Notes: generated by a model from the sequence alone, not told the origin. Numbered from the stretch's first letter, positions 1 to 7,550 are shown. The stretch: DNA of 15,253 nt from an uncultured Eubacteriales bacterium (GCA_902766915.1 CACXFN010000064.1:1-15253); one strand, 5' to 3'. Program-made: numbers and translations.

Positions 1-983
1 CGGCGCCAAAGGTGCTGGAAAAATTGGTTGAAACCAATATGGAGTTAACCGATGGATATGGAATGGATGAATATTGCAAAGCTGCAGTAGATACAATTCG
101 TAAAATGATTGACTGCCAGGATGCAGATGTTCATTTCCTGGTTGGCGGGACTCAAACAAACCAAACATCATTATCCGCCTTTCTGCTGAGACCTCATTAC
201 AGCGTTATCTCTGCGGATACTGGACATATATGCGTTCACGAAACAGGCGCAATTGAAGCTACAGGGCATAAAATTAACCATGTGGCAACAACAGATGGGA
301 AACTTCGTCCTGAGGATATCGAAGCCGTTATGGAACTTCATGAGGATGAACATTGGGTACTGCCAAAGGCAATCTATATATCAAATTCCACGGAGACCGG
401 GCTCATATATTTAAAGGAAGAACTTCTGGCTCTAAGAAAAACCTGTGATAAACACGACCTGATAATGTATTTGGACGGTGCACGTATGGCCATGGCCCTT
501 ACCTGTGAGGATAGCGACTTGGATTTCACAGTTTTTCCTAAGATTGCCGATGCTTTTTACATCGGTGGAACCAAGTGCGGAGCCATGTTCGGTGAAGCAC
601 TTGTCATCGTGAATGACAAGTTAAAAGAAGACTTCAGATTTATCATCAAACGTCACGGAGGTATGCTGGCAAAGGGAAGGCTTCTGGGTGTGCAGTTTAG
701 CGCATTGATGGATAAGGGATATTATCTGGAATTGGGAACACATGCAAACAAGATGGCAAAGGTCCTTGCTGACGGAATAAAAGCAAAGGGTTATGAATTT
801 GCCATTCCGCCTCAGACAAATCTCCTATTCCCATATTTCCCTCCGGAACTTATAGAGAAGTTGGAAGGCAAGGTGATGTTCGAACCATATCACTTGAAAA
901 AAGATGGCTTTAAGTCAATTCGTCTGGTGGCATCCTGGGCAACAACAGAAGATGAGGTAAATGATTTTCTGGCATTAATATAG
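1..983 (+). CDS. ltaE: L-threonine aldolase, PLP-dependent (5' end outside window)
   Basis: Low-specificity threonine aldolase of the beta-eliminating lyase family (fold-type I PLP enzyme). It cleaves L-threonine or allo-threonine to glycine and acetaldehyde in the cytoplasm. The reading frame is open to the left edge: the codons before the GTG at 12 read A-P-K, matching the usual N-terminal region (family proteins start about 15 residues earlier), so the start lies upstream of the window. Counting from the first full codon at 3, the sequence shows the DGAR motif at about 158-161 (PLP ring-binding Asp) and the Schiff-base lysine at about 191 in the GGTKCGA motif. The C-terminus is complete and a hairpin terminator follows. 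The next gene downstream carries an SHMT domain, which also acts on glycine, but it has its own promoter. Assignment is confident at family level; the stereospecificity (L-threo or L-allo) cannot be read from sequence. Confidence 0.9.
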   Translation, partial: APKVLEKLVETNMELTDGYGMDEYCKAAVDTIRKMIDCQDADVHFLVGGTQTNQTSLSAFLLRPHYSVISADTGHICVHETGAIEATGHKINHVATTDGKLRPEDIEAVMELHEDEHWVLPKAIYISNSTETGLIYLKEELLALRKTCDKHDLIMYLDGARMAMALTCEDSDLDFTVFPKIADAFYIGGTKCGAMFGEALVIVNDKLKEDFRFIIKRHGGMLAKGRLLGVQFSALMDKGYYLELGTHANKMAKVLADGIKAKGYEFAIPPQTNLLFPYFPPELIEKLEGKVMFEPYHLKKDGFKSIRLVASWATTEDEVNDFLALI

Positions 984-992
984 CATATATGT

Positions 993-1019
993 GAGAGGCC
1001 TAATATATGGCCTCTCTTT
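993..1019 (+). terminator. Rho-independent terminator after threonine aldolase
   Basis: A perfect 8-bp GC-rich stem, GAGAGGCC (993-1000) with GGCCTCTC (1009-1016), encloses an 8-nt AT loop and is followed by a short TTTA tract. It lies 10 nt after the stop codon. The short U-tract suggests modest efficiency. The stem is nearly symmetric, but no gene faces it from the right. Confidence 0.7.
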
Positions 1020-1046
1020 ACATTAAGCCATTTCAAGTGATATAAT
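1017..1046 (+). promoter_or_regulatory. Sigma-A-type extended -10 promoter of the GcvT-SHMT fusion gene
   Basis: The -10 box is a perfect TATAAT at 1041-1046, preceded by TGA so that TG-N-TATAAT forms an extended -10. A TTTACA -35 (5 of 6 to consensus) lies at 1017-1022 with an 18-nt spacer. Transcription should start near 1053, leaving a leader of about 50 nt. The -35 box starts at the first base after the stem of the upstream terminator. Because transcription would begin at about 1053, the in-frame GTG at 1052 cannot be the start codon of this transcript. Confidence 0.75.
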
Positions 1047-1102
1047 TTTGGGTGGCGAATTGTTATCATATATTTGCATTTAGAAAGGATTGGACTGTAA
1101 AA

Positions 1103-3751
1103 ATGGGAGATCTAAAAAGGACTCAATTGTATCAAACACATGTGGATGCCGGTGCCACCATGGTGGACTTTGGTGGTTGGGAGATGCCGATTCAATACCC
1201 GGAAGGTATAGTATCTGAACATCTCTATACCAGGCATTTTTGTTCATTATTCGATGTTTCTCATATGGGAAGACTTCTGATAGAAGGAAGTGAAAGGGTA
1301 AAATTCCTCCAACACGTCCTGACAAGCAATGTAGATTCACTTGATTTCGAAAAAGCTCAGTACTGTATTATCCCTGCTGAGGACGGAAGTGCAGTGGATG
1401 ATGCCTATCTTTATCGTTTTGAAGAAGATAAGCTTCTATTGGTTGTGAATGCTGCCAATACGGAAAAGGATCTAGAGCATCTAAACAAGATTGTTAAAGA
1501 CTTTGATTGTACAATTACCGACATCACGCCGGATTGGGTTTCCATCGCGGTTCAGGGTCCAAAAAGTAAAGAACTATTGATGATTCTCTCGGGAGGGGCA
1601 GCTCTAACTGAACCAATGAAGAATGCCCTTGGTTCTATGGAATTAGAAGGCCATTTTGCTCGCATTGCTAAAACGGGATATACGGGAGAGCCTATTGGAT
1701 ATGAAGTCTTTGTTAAGTCTGAAGATGGTAAATGGCTTTGGGATAGATTAATTGAGCTGGGAGCAAAACCCGCAGGACTGGGCGCTCGTGACACACTTAG
1801 ACTGGAAGCAGGTATGCCGCTATACGGGCATGAGATGGGGGTAGATCCGGAAGGAAATCCAATGCCGATTTTTGCTGTAAGCTTAGCAAAATTTGCAGTA
1901 AGCTTTTCCCCTGAAAAGGGAGACTATGTTGGTAGGGAAGCCTTACTGACACAAAGTGAAGCCTTTAAGAGGATTCAAAACAGAGATTATAGTGATGTGG
2001 CCGCATTACCAAAGGTAATCAAGCCCATTACCCTACTTGATAGAGGTGTTATCCGTGGGGAGATGCCGGTATATAGAGGAGATGAACAAATCGGTTGGGT
2101 AACCAGTGGAACCATGGTCCCTTACTATAAGGCGGAAGGCGAAGGTCTGGAATCTGTAATAACTGATGAAGTACTAAAGAGAGCAATTGGTACTTGCTAT
2201 GTTAATTCAGATATTATGGAAGAAGATGTTGTGGAAGTCGATGTCCGCGGAAAGAGACTGAAAGCCGTAATTGCTGAAAGACATCTGGATACTTTGGCTC
2301 CTCCATTCGCTCGTCCAATAATATATGGTCATGAACTTCAGGAACGTGAGGTAAGTGAAGAGGCTGCTCCAATTCGTGCCCTGGAGTTAATTAAGAAGGC
2401 TGAAGAAAATCATATTTGGAGAAGGGAAAGATGCATCAATCTCATTCCTTCGGAAAATAGTCAAAGCCGTGCCGTTCAGATGCTTTCAGCCAGCGACCCC
2501 AGCTGTCGATATGCGGAGCATAAAAAGGTGAAATCTTTCTACGATAAAGATATTTTCTATTATCAGGGAACCGGTTTCATAGATGAGGTTGAGTATTTGG
2601 CTGCTCAGGAGCTTAAGAAATTCTTTGAATGTACTGAGGTTGAAACAAGAGTTGTCAGTGGCCAAATGTCCAATATGTGCGTATTCTCCGCATTGATGGA
2701 TTGGAATAACCGTTTGGACAGAAAAAACACCCCCAAGCGTTTGGGATATATTCTGAACAACCACATAATCAAGGGAGGCCATCTCTCTGCACAGCCTATG
2801 GGAGCGCTACATGACTATGTTGCCATCGATCCTAAGACAGAGAGAAGTGCGGTAGTTAATTTCCCGGTTTTAAAGGATAATATTTTTAAGATCGATGTGG
2901 AAGAAACCAAAAAGGTTATCGACGAATACCGTCCTGAATTCATAATCTTTGGTAAGAGCATGGTAATTCATAAGGAGCCTGTTAAAGAGATTAGAAAATA
3001 TGTAGATGATATGGGCTTGGATACCACCATCATGTACGATATGGCTCACGTGCTGGGAATTGTGGGTCCCTACTTCCAGAAACCATTTGAAGAGGGTGCT
3101 GAAATCGTAACAGGTTCAACTCACAAAACCTTCTTTGGTCCACAGCGTGGTCTGGTGGCGGTAAACTATAATGAAGATGATTTGAAATACGGACTTTGGG
3201 AAACTATTGAAACAAGAGCATTCCCGGGAAGTGTTTCCAACCATCATTTAGGTACGCAACTTGGACTTTTGATGGCTGCATATGAAATGAATTATTTCAA
3301 GGATGACTATCAGAAGGCGGTTGTTGAAAATGCCAAGAGCTTTGCCAAGTCATTAAAGAAAGCCGGTTTAAATGTTTTAGGTGATCCGGCCAACGATTAT
3401 ACTGAGACGCACCAGGTATTGGTTTCTGTTGGTTATGGTGAGGGGGCAGAAATTGCAACTAAGCTGGAGAACAATAATATAATCTGTAACTATCAGGCAA
3501 CTCCAGATGAAGAAGGATTCACCGCATCTGGCGCATTGCGTTTAGGTGTAAACGAAATGACTCGCTATGGATTTGGTGCCGAGGAATTCGATAAGTTGGC
3601 AGAATTAATGGCTGCATTGATTCTAAGAGATGAGGATGTTTCAGAGGATGTGGCTAAGTTAAGAGCTGACTATACAGAAATGAAGTACTGCTTCGATGAT
3701 AAGGAATTCGAGTCAGCATTAGAAGGATTTATTGCCAAGGTAGGATTCTAA
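1103..3751 (+). CDS. Fusion protein: glycine cleavage T protein (GcvT) + serine hydroxymethyltransferase
   Basis: This 882-residue protein joins two folate enzymes. Residues 1-395 are a full GcvT aminomethyltransferase, which moves the aminomethyl group from H protein to THF, giving 5,10-methylene-THF and ammonia. Visible marks are MVDFGGWEMP (20-29), the VDD catalytic-Asp region (98-100), TGYTGE (191-196) and RLEAGMPLYGHE (233-244). Residues 396-425 are a linker. Residues 426-882 are a full SHMT (serine + THF to glycine + methylene-THF): LIPSEN (447-452), YAE (470-472), DMAH (646-649), the PLP lysine K675 in GSTHKTFFGP, and a substrate-binding Arg at about 813. The ATG at 1103 is chosen over the in-frame GTG at 1052: AGAAAGGA (1082-1089) precedes it, it matches usual GcvT N-termini, and the promoter lies too close to the GTG. 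No gcvH, gcvP or lpd is in the window. Both domains retain their key residues, so both are probably active. Domain identities are sure; activity as a channelling enzyme is inference. Confidence 0.92.
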   Translation: MGDLKRTQLYQTHVDAGATMVDFGGWEMPIQYPEGIVSEHLYTRHFCSLFDVSHMGRLLIEGSERVKFLQHVLTSNVDSLDFEKAQYCIIPAEDGSAVDDAYLYRFEEDKLLLVVNAANTEKDLEHLNKIVKDFDCTITDITPDWVSIAVQGPKSKELLMILSGGAALTEPMKNALGSMELEGHFARIAKTGYTGEPIGYEVFVKSEDGKWLWDRLIELGAKPAGLGARDTLRLEAGMPLYGHEMGVDPEGNPMPIFAVSLAKFAVSFSPEKGDYVGREALLTQSEAFKRIQNRDYSDVAALPKVIKPITLLDRGVIRGEMPVYRGDEQIGWVTSGTMVPYYKAEGEGLESVITDEVLKRAIGTCYVNSDIMEEDVVEVDVRGKRLKAVIAERHLDTLAPPFARPIIYGHELQEREVSEEAAPIRALELIKKAEENHIWRRERCINLIPSENSQSRAVQMLSASDPSCRYAEHKKVKSFYDKDIFYYQGTGFIDEVEYLAAQELKKFFECTEVETRVVSGQMSNMCVFSALMDWNNRLDRKNTPKRLGYILNNHIIKGGHLSAQPMGALHDYVAIDPKTERSAVVNFPVLKDNIFKIDVEETKKVIDEYRPEFIIFGKSMVIHKEPVKEIRKYVDDMGLDTTIMYDMAHVLGIVGPYFQKPFEEGAEIVTGSTHKTFFGPQRGLVAVNYNEDDLKYGLWETIETRAFPGSVSNHHLGTQLGLLMAAYEMNYFKDDYQKAVVENAKSFAKSLKKAGLNVLGDPANDYTETHQVLVSVGYGEGAEIATKLENNNIICNYQATPDEEGFTASGALRLGVNEMTRYGFGAEEFDKLAELMAALILRDEDVSEDVAKLRADYTEMKYCFDDKEFESALEGFIAKVGF

Positions 3752-3778
3752 ATACTTCCTAACTTTTGGTGCATAAGT

Positions 3779-3848
3779 AAGACCTTTGATGGAGCTGGAG
3801 ACTGTCTGATATAAAGACCAGTTTACCCGGCTCCCAAAGGTCTTTTTT
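3779..3848 (+). terminator. Long compound Rho-independent terminator after GcvT-SHMT
   Basis: The outer stem AAGACCTTTG (3779-3788) pairs with CAAAGGTCTT (3835-3844). After a 2-nt bulge, GGAGCTGG (3791-3798) pairs with CCGGCTCC (3827-3834) with one wobble. An inner stem, ACTG/TCT (3801-3807) with AGA/CAGT (3815-3822), carries one bulged C and a 7-nt loop. The right arm runs directly into six T residues (3843-3848). It begins 27 nt after the stop codon. Confidence 0.88.
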
Positions 3849-3990
3849 GTTGGATAAAAACAGTTTCATGCTAATTTGGGAGAATGAAAAGGGATGTGGA
3901 TGAATTGTAGAAAGACATATAAGACAGAGAGGTTTTTTGTTAGCAATCCACAAATTGAACATGGTTCTTTAATCAATATGTTGTAATCTA

Positions 3991-4019
3991 TTGACAAATT
4001 ATATGTATGTCGTTATGTT
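3991..4019 (+). promoter_or_regulatory. Sigma-A-type promoter of the P-loop ATPase/VOR operon
   Basis: A perfect -35 TTGACA (3991-3996) is followed after 17 nt by TATGTT (4014-4019; 4 of 6 to consensus). The predicted start is near 4026. An imperfect inverted repeat, ATTGG (4023-4027) with CCAAT (4039-4043), sits at and just after the predicted start and could be an operator or a leader hairpin. No known regulator box was recognised. Confidence 0.65.
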
Positions 4020-4065
4020 TAAATTGGTATTGAATTATCCAATAAGATTGCTGGTGTAATGGTTT

Positions 4066-4878
4066 ATGGATAAGGTATTTTTTCCGAAAAGCAGGATAGC
4101 CACCATAGTAGGTCATTATGGAAGCGGCAAAAGTGAACTTGCGATTAATATCGCACTCTTATTTGCTGCGATGAAAAAAACAGGCGAGGGGTTTAGCGAC
4201 TCCGCGCCTTTTTGTTTAGATGATTCTGAAGAAGAAAAACTACCGGTTTGTTTAGCTGATTTGGATGTGGTTAATCCATACTTTCGTTCCAGAGAAGTAT
4301 CAAAGTATCTTAATTCAATGGGTATAAAAGTAATTGCCAGCGCAGAAGACTTCCCCAATGTGGATCTTCCCTATATGCCCGAATCAATGTCAAGCATTTT
4401 TCAAAACCAGGATGTCTTTGCTGTGATTGATGCTGGAGGAGATCCTGCAGGAGCAAGAGTCCTGGCCAGGTACAGCAATGATTTAAAAAAATATAATGCC
4501 GACATATACTTTATTCTTAATGCCAATCGTCCCTTTACCAAGACAGCGGTTGATACGATAAAATGCATTCACGATATTGAAGGTGCTGCAAACCTGAAGA
4601 TAACGGGCATTATAAATAATACACATCTAATGGGTGATACAGAGGTTGAAGATATTATTATGGGAGCTAAACTATCAGAAACTGTTTCAGAGGAAACAGG
4701 AATTCCCATAGTGGCTCATGCAGTTAGAAAAGACCTGCTTTGTCCAAACTCTCATCAAGATATGTGTCTTTTCGACGCCGGCAGCATTGAACTTGATGCA
4801 GAAAATGAGTTGGTAAAAGAGTTGGGAGATAAAATACTCCCAATAGATATATTTTTAAAAAAACCATGGGAACAATAA
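4066..4878 (+). CDS. P-loop ATP-binding protein (CobQ/MinD/ParA-like) heading the VOR operon
   Basis: A 270-residue cytoplasmic protein with an N-terminal Walker A motif, GHYGSGKS (16-23), and a likely Walker B/switch segment around IDAGGD (121-126). The LADLDVVNPYFRSRE segment (63-77) resembles switch-like regions of SIMIBI-class P-loop ATPases. There is no signal peptide or membrane segment. It is the first gene after a TTGACA promoter and is followed after 28 nt by the oxidoreductase ferredoxin subunit. From memory, similar ATPases precede VOR gene sets in other Clostridia, but I know of no established function; help with iron-sulfur or complex assembly is only a guess. The ATG at 4066 has just a weak GGTG-like ribosome binding site (4053-4056). 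Residues 38-59 form an acidic, loop-like insertion between the Walker A helix and the next strand. Confidence 0.8.
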   Translation: MDKVFFPKSRIATIVGHYGSGKSELAINIALLFAAMKKTGEGFSDSAPFCLDDSEEEKLPVCLADLDVVNPYFRSREVSKYLNSMGIKVIASAEDFPNVDLPYMPESMSSIFQNQDVFAVIDAGGDPAGARVLARYSNDLKKYNADIYFILNANRPFTKTAVDTIKCIHDIEGAANLKITGIINNTHLMGDTEVEDIIMGAKLSETVSEETGIPIVAHAVRKDLLCPNSHQDMCLFDAGSIELDAENELVKELGDKILPIDIFLKKPWEQ

Positions 4879-4906
4879 AGTCAAGCTAAGAGTAAAAGGA
4901 GCAATT

Positions 4907-5116
4907 ATGTTTCACGTAGATTTCAACAGAGATTATTGCAAAGGGTGTGAACTTTGTATTTCTGTTTGTCCGAAGAAAATCCTTGGACTGAAGAAAGAAC
5001 CAAATATTAAGGGCTATAAGCCGGCTCATTGTGTGGATGAATTGTCCTGCATCGGATGTGCCAGCTGTGCAAAAATCTGTCCAGACTCAGTGATAACTAT
5101 TACGGAGGGTGAATAA
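4907..5116 (+). CDS. vorD: 2-oxoacid:ferredoxin oxidoreductase delta subunit, 2[4Fe-4S] ferredoxin
   Basis: A 69-residue ferredoxin-like subunit carrying two CxxCxxCxxxCP motifs, CKGCELCISVCP in the first third and CIGCASCAKICP in the last third, each able to hold one [4Fe-4S] cluster. In VOR/KOR complexes the delta subunit passes electrons from the TPP-bound intermediate to free ferredoxin. An AAAGGAG ribosome binding site (4895-4901) sits 5 nt before the ATG. Its stop codon is separated by a single base from the start of the alpha subunit gene, whose GGAGG lies inside this gene's 3' end, pointing to translational coupling. Its length fits short stand-alone delta subunits rather than the longer pyruvate-type PorD. 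Confidence 0.92.
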   Translation: MFHVDFNRDYCKGCELCISVCPKKILGLKKEPNIKGYKPAHCVDELSCIGCASCAKICPDSVITITEGE

Positions 5117-5117
5117 T

Positions 5118-6182
5118 ATGGCGAGAGAATTATGGAAGGGAAGCGAAGCCATTGCTGAGGCTGCCATCAAAGGGGGCTGCAGAGGGTTCTTCGGTTATCC
5201 CATTACACCTCAGAACGAAATTCCGGAATATATGTCAAAAAGGATGCCGGAGGTTGGAGGAGTATTTGTTCAGTCAGAATCGGAACTGGCTGCTATTAAC
5301 ATGGTCTATGGAGCCGTAGCCTCCGGGGTTCGGGCCATGACGTCCTCCTCCTCCCCCGGTATCAGTCTCAAGCAAGAGGGCATTAGTTATATGGCAGCAA
5401 CCGAACTTCCGGGTGTTATAGTTAATGTAAACAGAGGAGGCCCGGGACTGGGTTCAATTCAACCATCCCAATGTGACTATTATCAGGCAACAAGGGGTGG
5501 CGGAAACGGTGATTACAGGACTATTGTATTTGCGCCGGCGGATCTTCAGGAAACCGTTGATATAATGCAGGAAGCCTTTGGTATTGCAGAAGAGTATAGA
5601 ATTCCTGTGCTCTTCCTTGTGGACGGATTAATCGGCCAGATGATGGAACCCATTGAGTGGAGAGATATTCCTATGAGGCCAGGCCATGAAAAAGAATGGG
5701 CCGCAGGTGGAAGACATGGGAGAGATCACAACAATTTTGTTACCTCGCTTTTAATGGATACAGCAGAAAACGAGAAGCATAATCTGAAGCTTCAGAGAAA
5801 ATACGATGAGATAACATCCAGGGAATGCCGCTATGAAGAGATAATGACGGATGATGCGGAAATAATTATGGTGGCCTATGGAACCACAGCGAGAATATCC
5901 CTTACAGCTATGGAACAACTTAGAAAACAGGGAATCAAGGCAGGCCTGGTGAGACCAATTACGCTTTGGCCATATCCATCAGATCCGCTTTACCGCCTTG
6001 CCTGTAAGGACAGAGTAAAGGGATTTATTTCTATAGAAATGAGTTTAGGGCAAATGGTTGATGACGTTCGTTTGGCGGTTCAGGGAAAGAAACCTGTTGA
6101 CTTCTATGGAAGAACCGGTGGCATCATGCCCGGGGTAAAGGAAATCGTGGCAAAGATTACAGAAATGGAGGAGGAACTATGA
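5118..6182 (+). CDS. vorB: 2-oxoacid:ferredoxin oxidoreductase alpha subunit, VorB type
   Basis: A 354-residue alpha subunit containing the pyrimidine-binding part of the TPP site. Together with the TPP-binding and gamma subunits it oxidatively decarboxylates 2-oxoacids to acyl-CoA and reduces ferredoxin. Visible motifs are GYPITPQNE (26-34), the SESE segment with the glutamate expected to activate TPP (53-56), TSSSSPG (75-81) and NVNRGGPGLG followed by QPSQCDYYQ (103-123). These resemble VorB, the enzyme for branched-chain 2-oxoacids such as 3-methyl-2-oxobutanoate, more than pyruvate enzymes. A 2-oxoglutarate-type (KorA) role cannot be ruled out by eye. The ATG at 5118 is preferred over the in-frame GTG at 5109, because GGAGG at 5104-5108 lies 9 nt before it. 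The stop overlaps the next start as ATGA. Confidence 0.9.
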   Translation: MARELWKGSEAIAEAAIKGGCRGFFGYPITPQNEIPEYMSKRMPEVGGVFVQSESELAAINMVYGAVASGVRAMTSSSSPGISLKQEGISYMAATELPGVIVNVNRGGPGLGSIQPSQCDYYQATRGGGNGDYRTIVFAPADLQETVDIMQEAFGIAEEYRIPVLFLVDGLIGQMMEPIEWRDIPMRPGHEKEWAAGGRHGRDHNNFVTSLLMDTAENEKHNLKLQRKYDEITSRECRYEEIMTDDAEIIMVAYGTTARISLTAMEQLRKQGIKAGLVRPITLWPYPSDPLYRLACKDRVKGFISIEMSLGQMVDDVRLAVQGKKPVDFYGRTGGIMPGVKEIVAKITEMEEEL

Positions 6183-7006
6183 GAACAATATATACCAAAT
6201 CCAAGGGATTAAGCGATAATGAAATGCATTACTGCCCGGGATGTTCTCACGGCATAGTTCACAAATTGATTGCTGAGTCCCTGGTGGAAATGGACGTCTT
6301 GGATACAGCAATAGGTATCTGTCCTGTAGGTTGTTCCGTTTTCGCAGGTAACTATTTTTACTCTGACTTCATTGAGGCAGCCCATGGTCGTGCACCTGCA
6401 GTGGCAACCGGAGTAAAGAGGACACATCCGGATCAGTTGGTATTTACCTATCAAGGTGACGGTGATTTGGCATCCATCGGTGCAGGTGAAATCGTTCATG
6501 CTGCAATGCGTGGGGAAAAGTTTACGACGATATTTATTAACAATGCTATATACGGAATGACGGGAGGACAAATGGCTCCCACAACATTGATTGGACAGAA
6601 GACAACCACATCTCCCTTTGGTAGAAGCAAGGAGGCGGCAGGCCTTCCGATTAGGATGGCGGAAATGCTATCTACATTGGACGGTTTGGTATATGCGGAA
6701 AGAGTTTGTGTAACAGATATCCCTAATCTAAACAAGGCAAAGAAGGCTATTAAAAAAGCCTTCCAACTCCAGATGGAAGGCGCGGGCTTTACCTTTGTCG
6801 AGGTACTTTCTGCATGTCCAACCAACTGGGGAATGAGCGTCCTGGATGCAAATAAATGGTTGAAGGATAACATGGTTTCCTATTATCCCTTGGGAATTAT
6901 TAAGGATTCCTCCAAAGAAAAGTCAAATGAAGGCGAAGTTGCTTCCGATGGAATGGAGAATGTGAAGAGCGAATACAACCTGATTGAGGAGGTGCTCAAT
7001 GCGTAA
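6179..7006 (+). CDS. vorA: 2-oxoacid:ferredoxin oxidoreductase beta subunit, TPP-binding
   Basis: A 275-residue subunit that binds the diphosphate of TPP through Mg2+. The TPP motif begins at GDGD (93-96) and ends at NN (121-122), followed by YGMTGGQ. Cysteines in CPGC (19-22) and CPVGC (48-52) match the positions that hold the buried [4Fe-4S] cluster in this family. The gene overlaps the alpha subunit by 4 nt (ATGA) and the gamma subunit by 8 nt, so all three are probably made in equal amounts. The homologous part ends near residue 243. The last 30 or so residues are a charged, Ser/Glu/Lys-rich tail that I do not recognise as usual for the family. Confidence 0.9.
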   Translation: MRTIYTKSKGLSDNEMHYCPGCSHGIVHKLIAESLVEMDVLDTAIGICPVGCSVFAGNYFYSDFIEAAHGRAPAVATGVKRTHPDQLVFTYQGDGDLASIGAGEIVHAAMRGEKFTTIFINNAIYGMTGGQMAPTTLIGQKTTTSPFGRSKEAAGLPIRMAEMLSTLDGLVYAERVCVTDIPNLNKAKKAIKKAFQLQMEGAGFTFVEVLSACPTNWGMSVLDANKWLKDNMVSYYPLGIIKDSSKEKSNEGEVASDGMENVKSEYNLIEEVLNA

Positions 7007-7547
7007 GGAAGTAATAATGGCCGGATTTGGTGGCCAGGGAGTTATGGCAATAGGCAAGAATTTGGTGAAGGCAGGAATGGAAGAGGGGTATGAAGTTACT
7101 TGGGTTCCTTCTTATGGTCCCGAGATGAGAGGTGGAACCTCCAACTGCTCGGTTATCATAAGCGATACCAGGATAGGTACACCTTTGATCGAGCACCCCA
7201 CGGAGCTTATTGCGATGAATAGACCGTCTCTGGCAAAGTTTGAAAACGAAGTTCAGAGCGGCGGCTCGATCTTTATTAACAGCAGCACGGTATCCGCAGA
7301 AGTGGAGGATGTGGAAAGAAACGACGTAACGGTTTATTACATACCCTGCGACGATATTGCGAATGAACTGGGAAACAACAAAGTTGGAAACATGGTTATG
7401 CTCGGAGCATATATTGGAGCAACGGAGGCATTAAAGGTATCCACAATAGAAAACATGATTGAGCATATATTTGAAGGTAAGAATCCGGAATTGGTTAAGC
7501 TTAATATCGAGGCGTTGCACAGAGGGATAGAACACGTTAAGAAATAG
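6999..7547 (+). CDS. vorC: 2-oxoacid:ferredoxin oxidoreductase gamma subunit
   Basis: A 182-residue gamma subunit of the POR/KOR family, completing the four-subunit enzyme. The N-terminus shows the family's GFGGQG loop (9-14), and the PSYGPEMRGG motif (37-46) is also characteristic. In related structures this domain takes part in binding CoA and in subunit contacts. The ATG at 6999 is chosen because GAGGAGG (6986-6992) sits 6 nt in front; the in-frame TTG at 6984 lies before this site. The start overlaps the beta subunit stop by 8 nt. It is the last subunit gene; a 91-nt gap with possible RNA structure follows. Confidence 0.9.
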   Translation: MRKEVIMAGFGGQGVMAIGKNLVKAGMEEGYEVTWVPSYGPEMRGGTSNCSVIISDTRIGTPLIEHPTELIAMNRPSLAKFENEVQSGGSIFINSSTVSAEVEDVERNDVTVYYIPCDDIANELGNNKVGNMVMLGAYIGATEALKVSTIENMIEHIFEGKNPELVKLNIEALHRGIEHVKK

Positions 7548-7550
7548 CAA

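Larger units (their letters stand above)
3752..4065. other. 314-nt intergenic region
   Basis: This gap holds the long terminator of the GcvT-SHMT gene on its left side and the promoter of the 2-oxoacid oxidoreductase operon on its right. In between (about 3849-3985) I see AT-rich sequence without a convincing gene, ribosome binding site, repeat or recognised riboswitch. The minus-strand open frame across it (3759-3962) runs through the terminator, resembles no known protein, and is not called. Confidence 0.7.

Noticed and set aside
1052..1102. Upstream in-frame GTG as start of the GcvT-SHMT gene
   Set aside because: It sits at the predicted transcription start, has no ribosome binding site and would add 17 residues not seen in GcvT proteins; the ATG at 1103 has one.
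3759..3962. Minus-strand open frame in the intergenic region
   Set aside because: It spans the strong terminator and has no similarity or ribosome binding site that I can see.
6209..6873. Two long minus-strand open frames opposite vorA
   Set aside because: They overlap each other and a conserved TPP-binding subunit, and show no recognisable domain.
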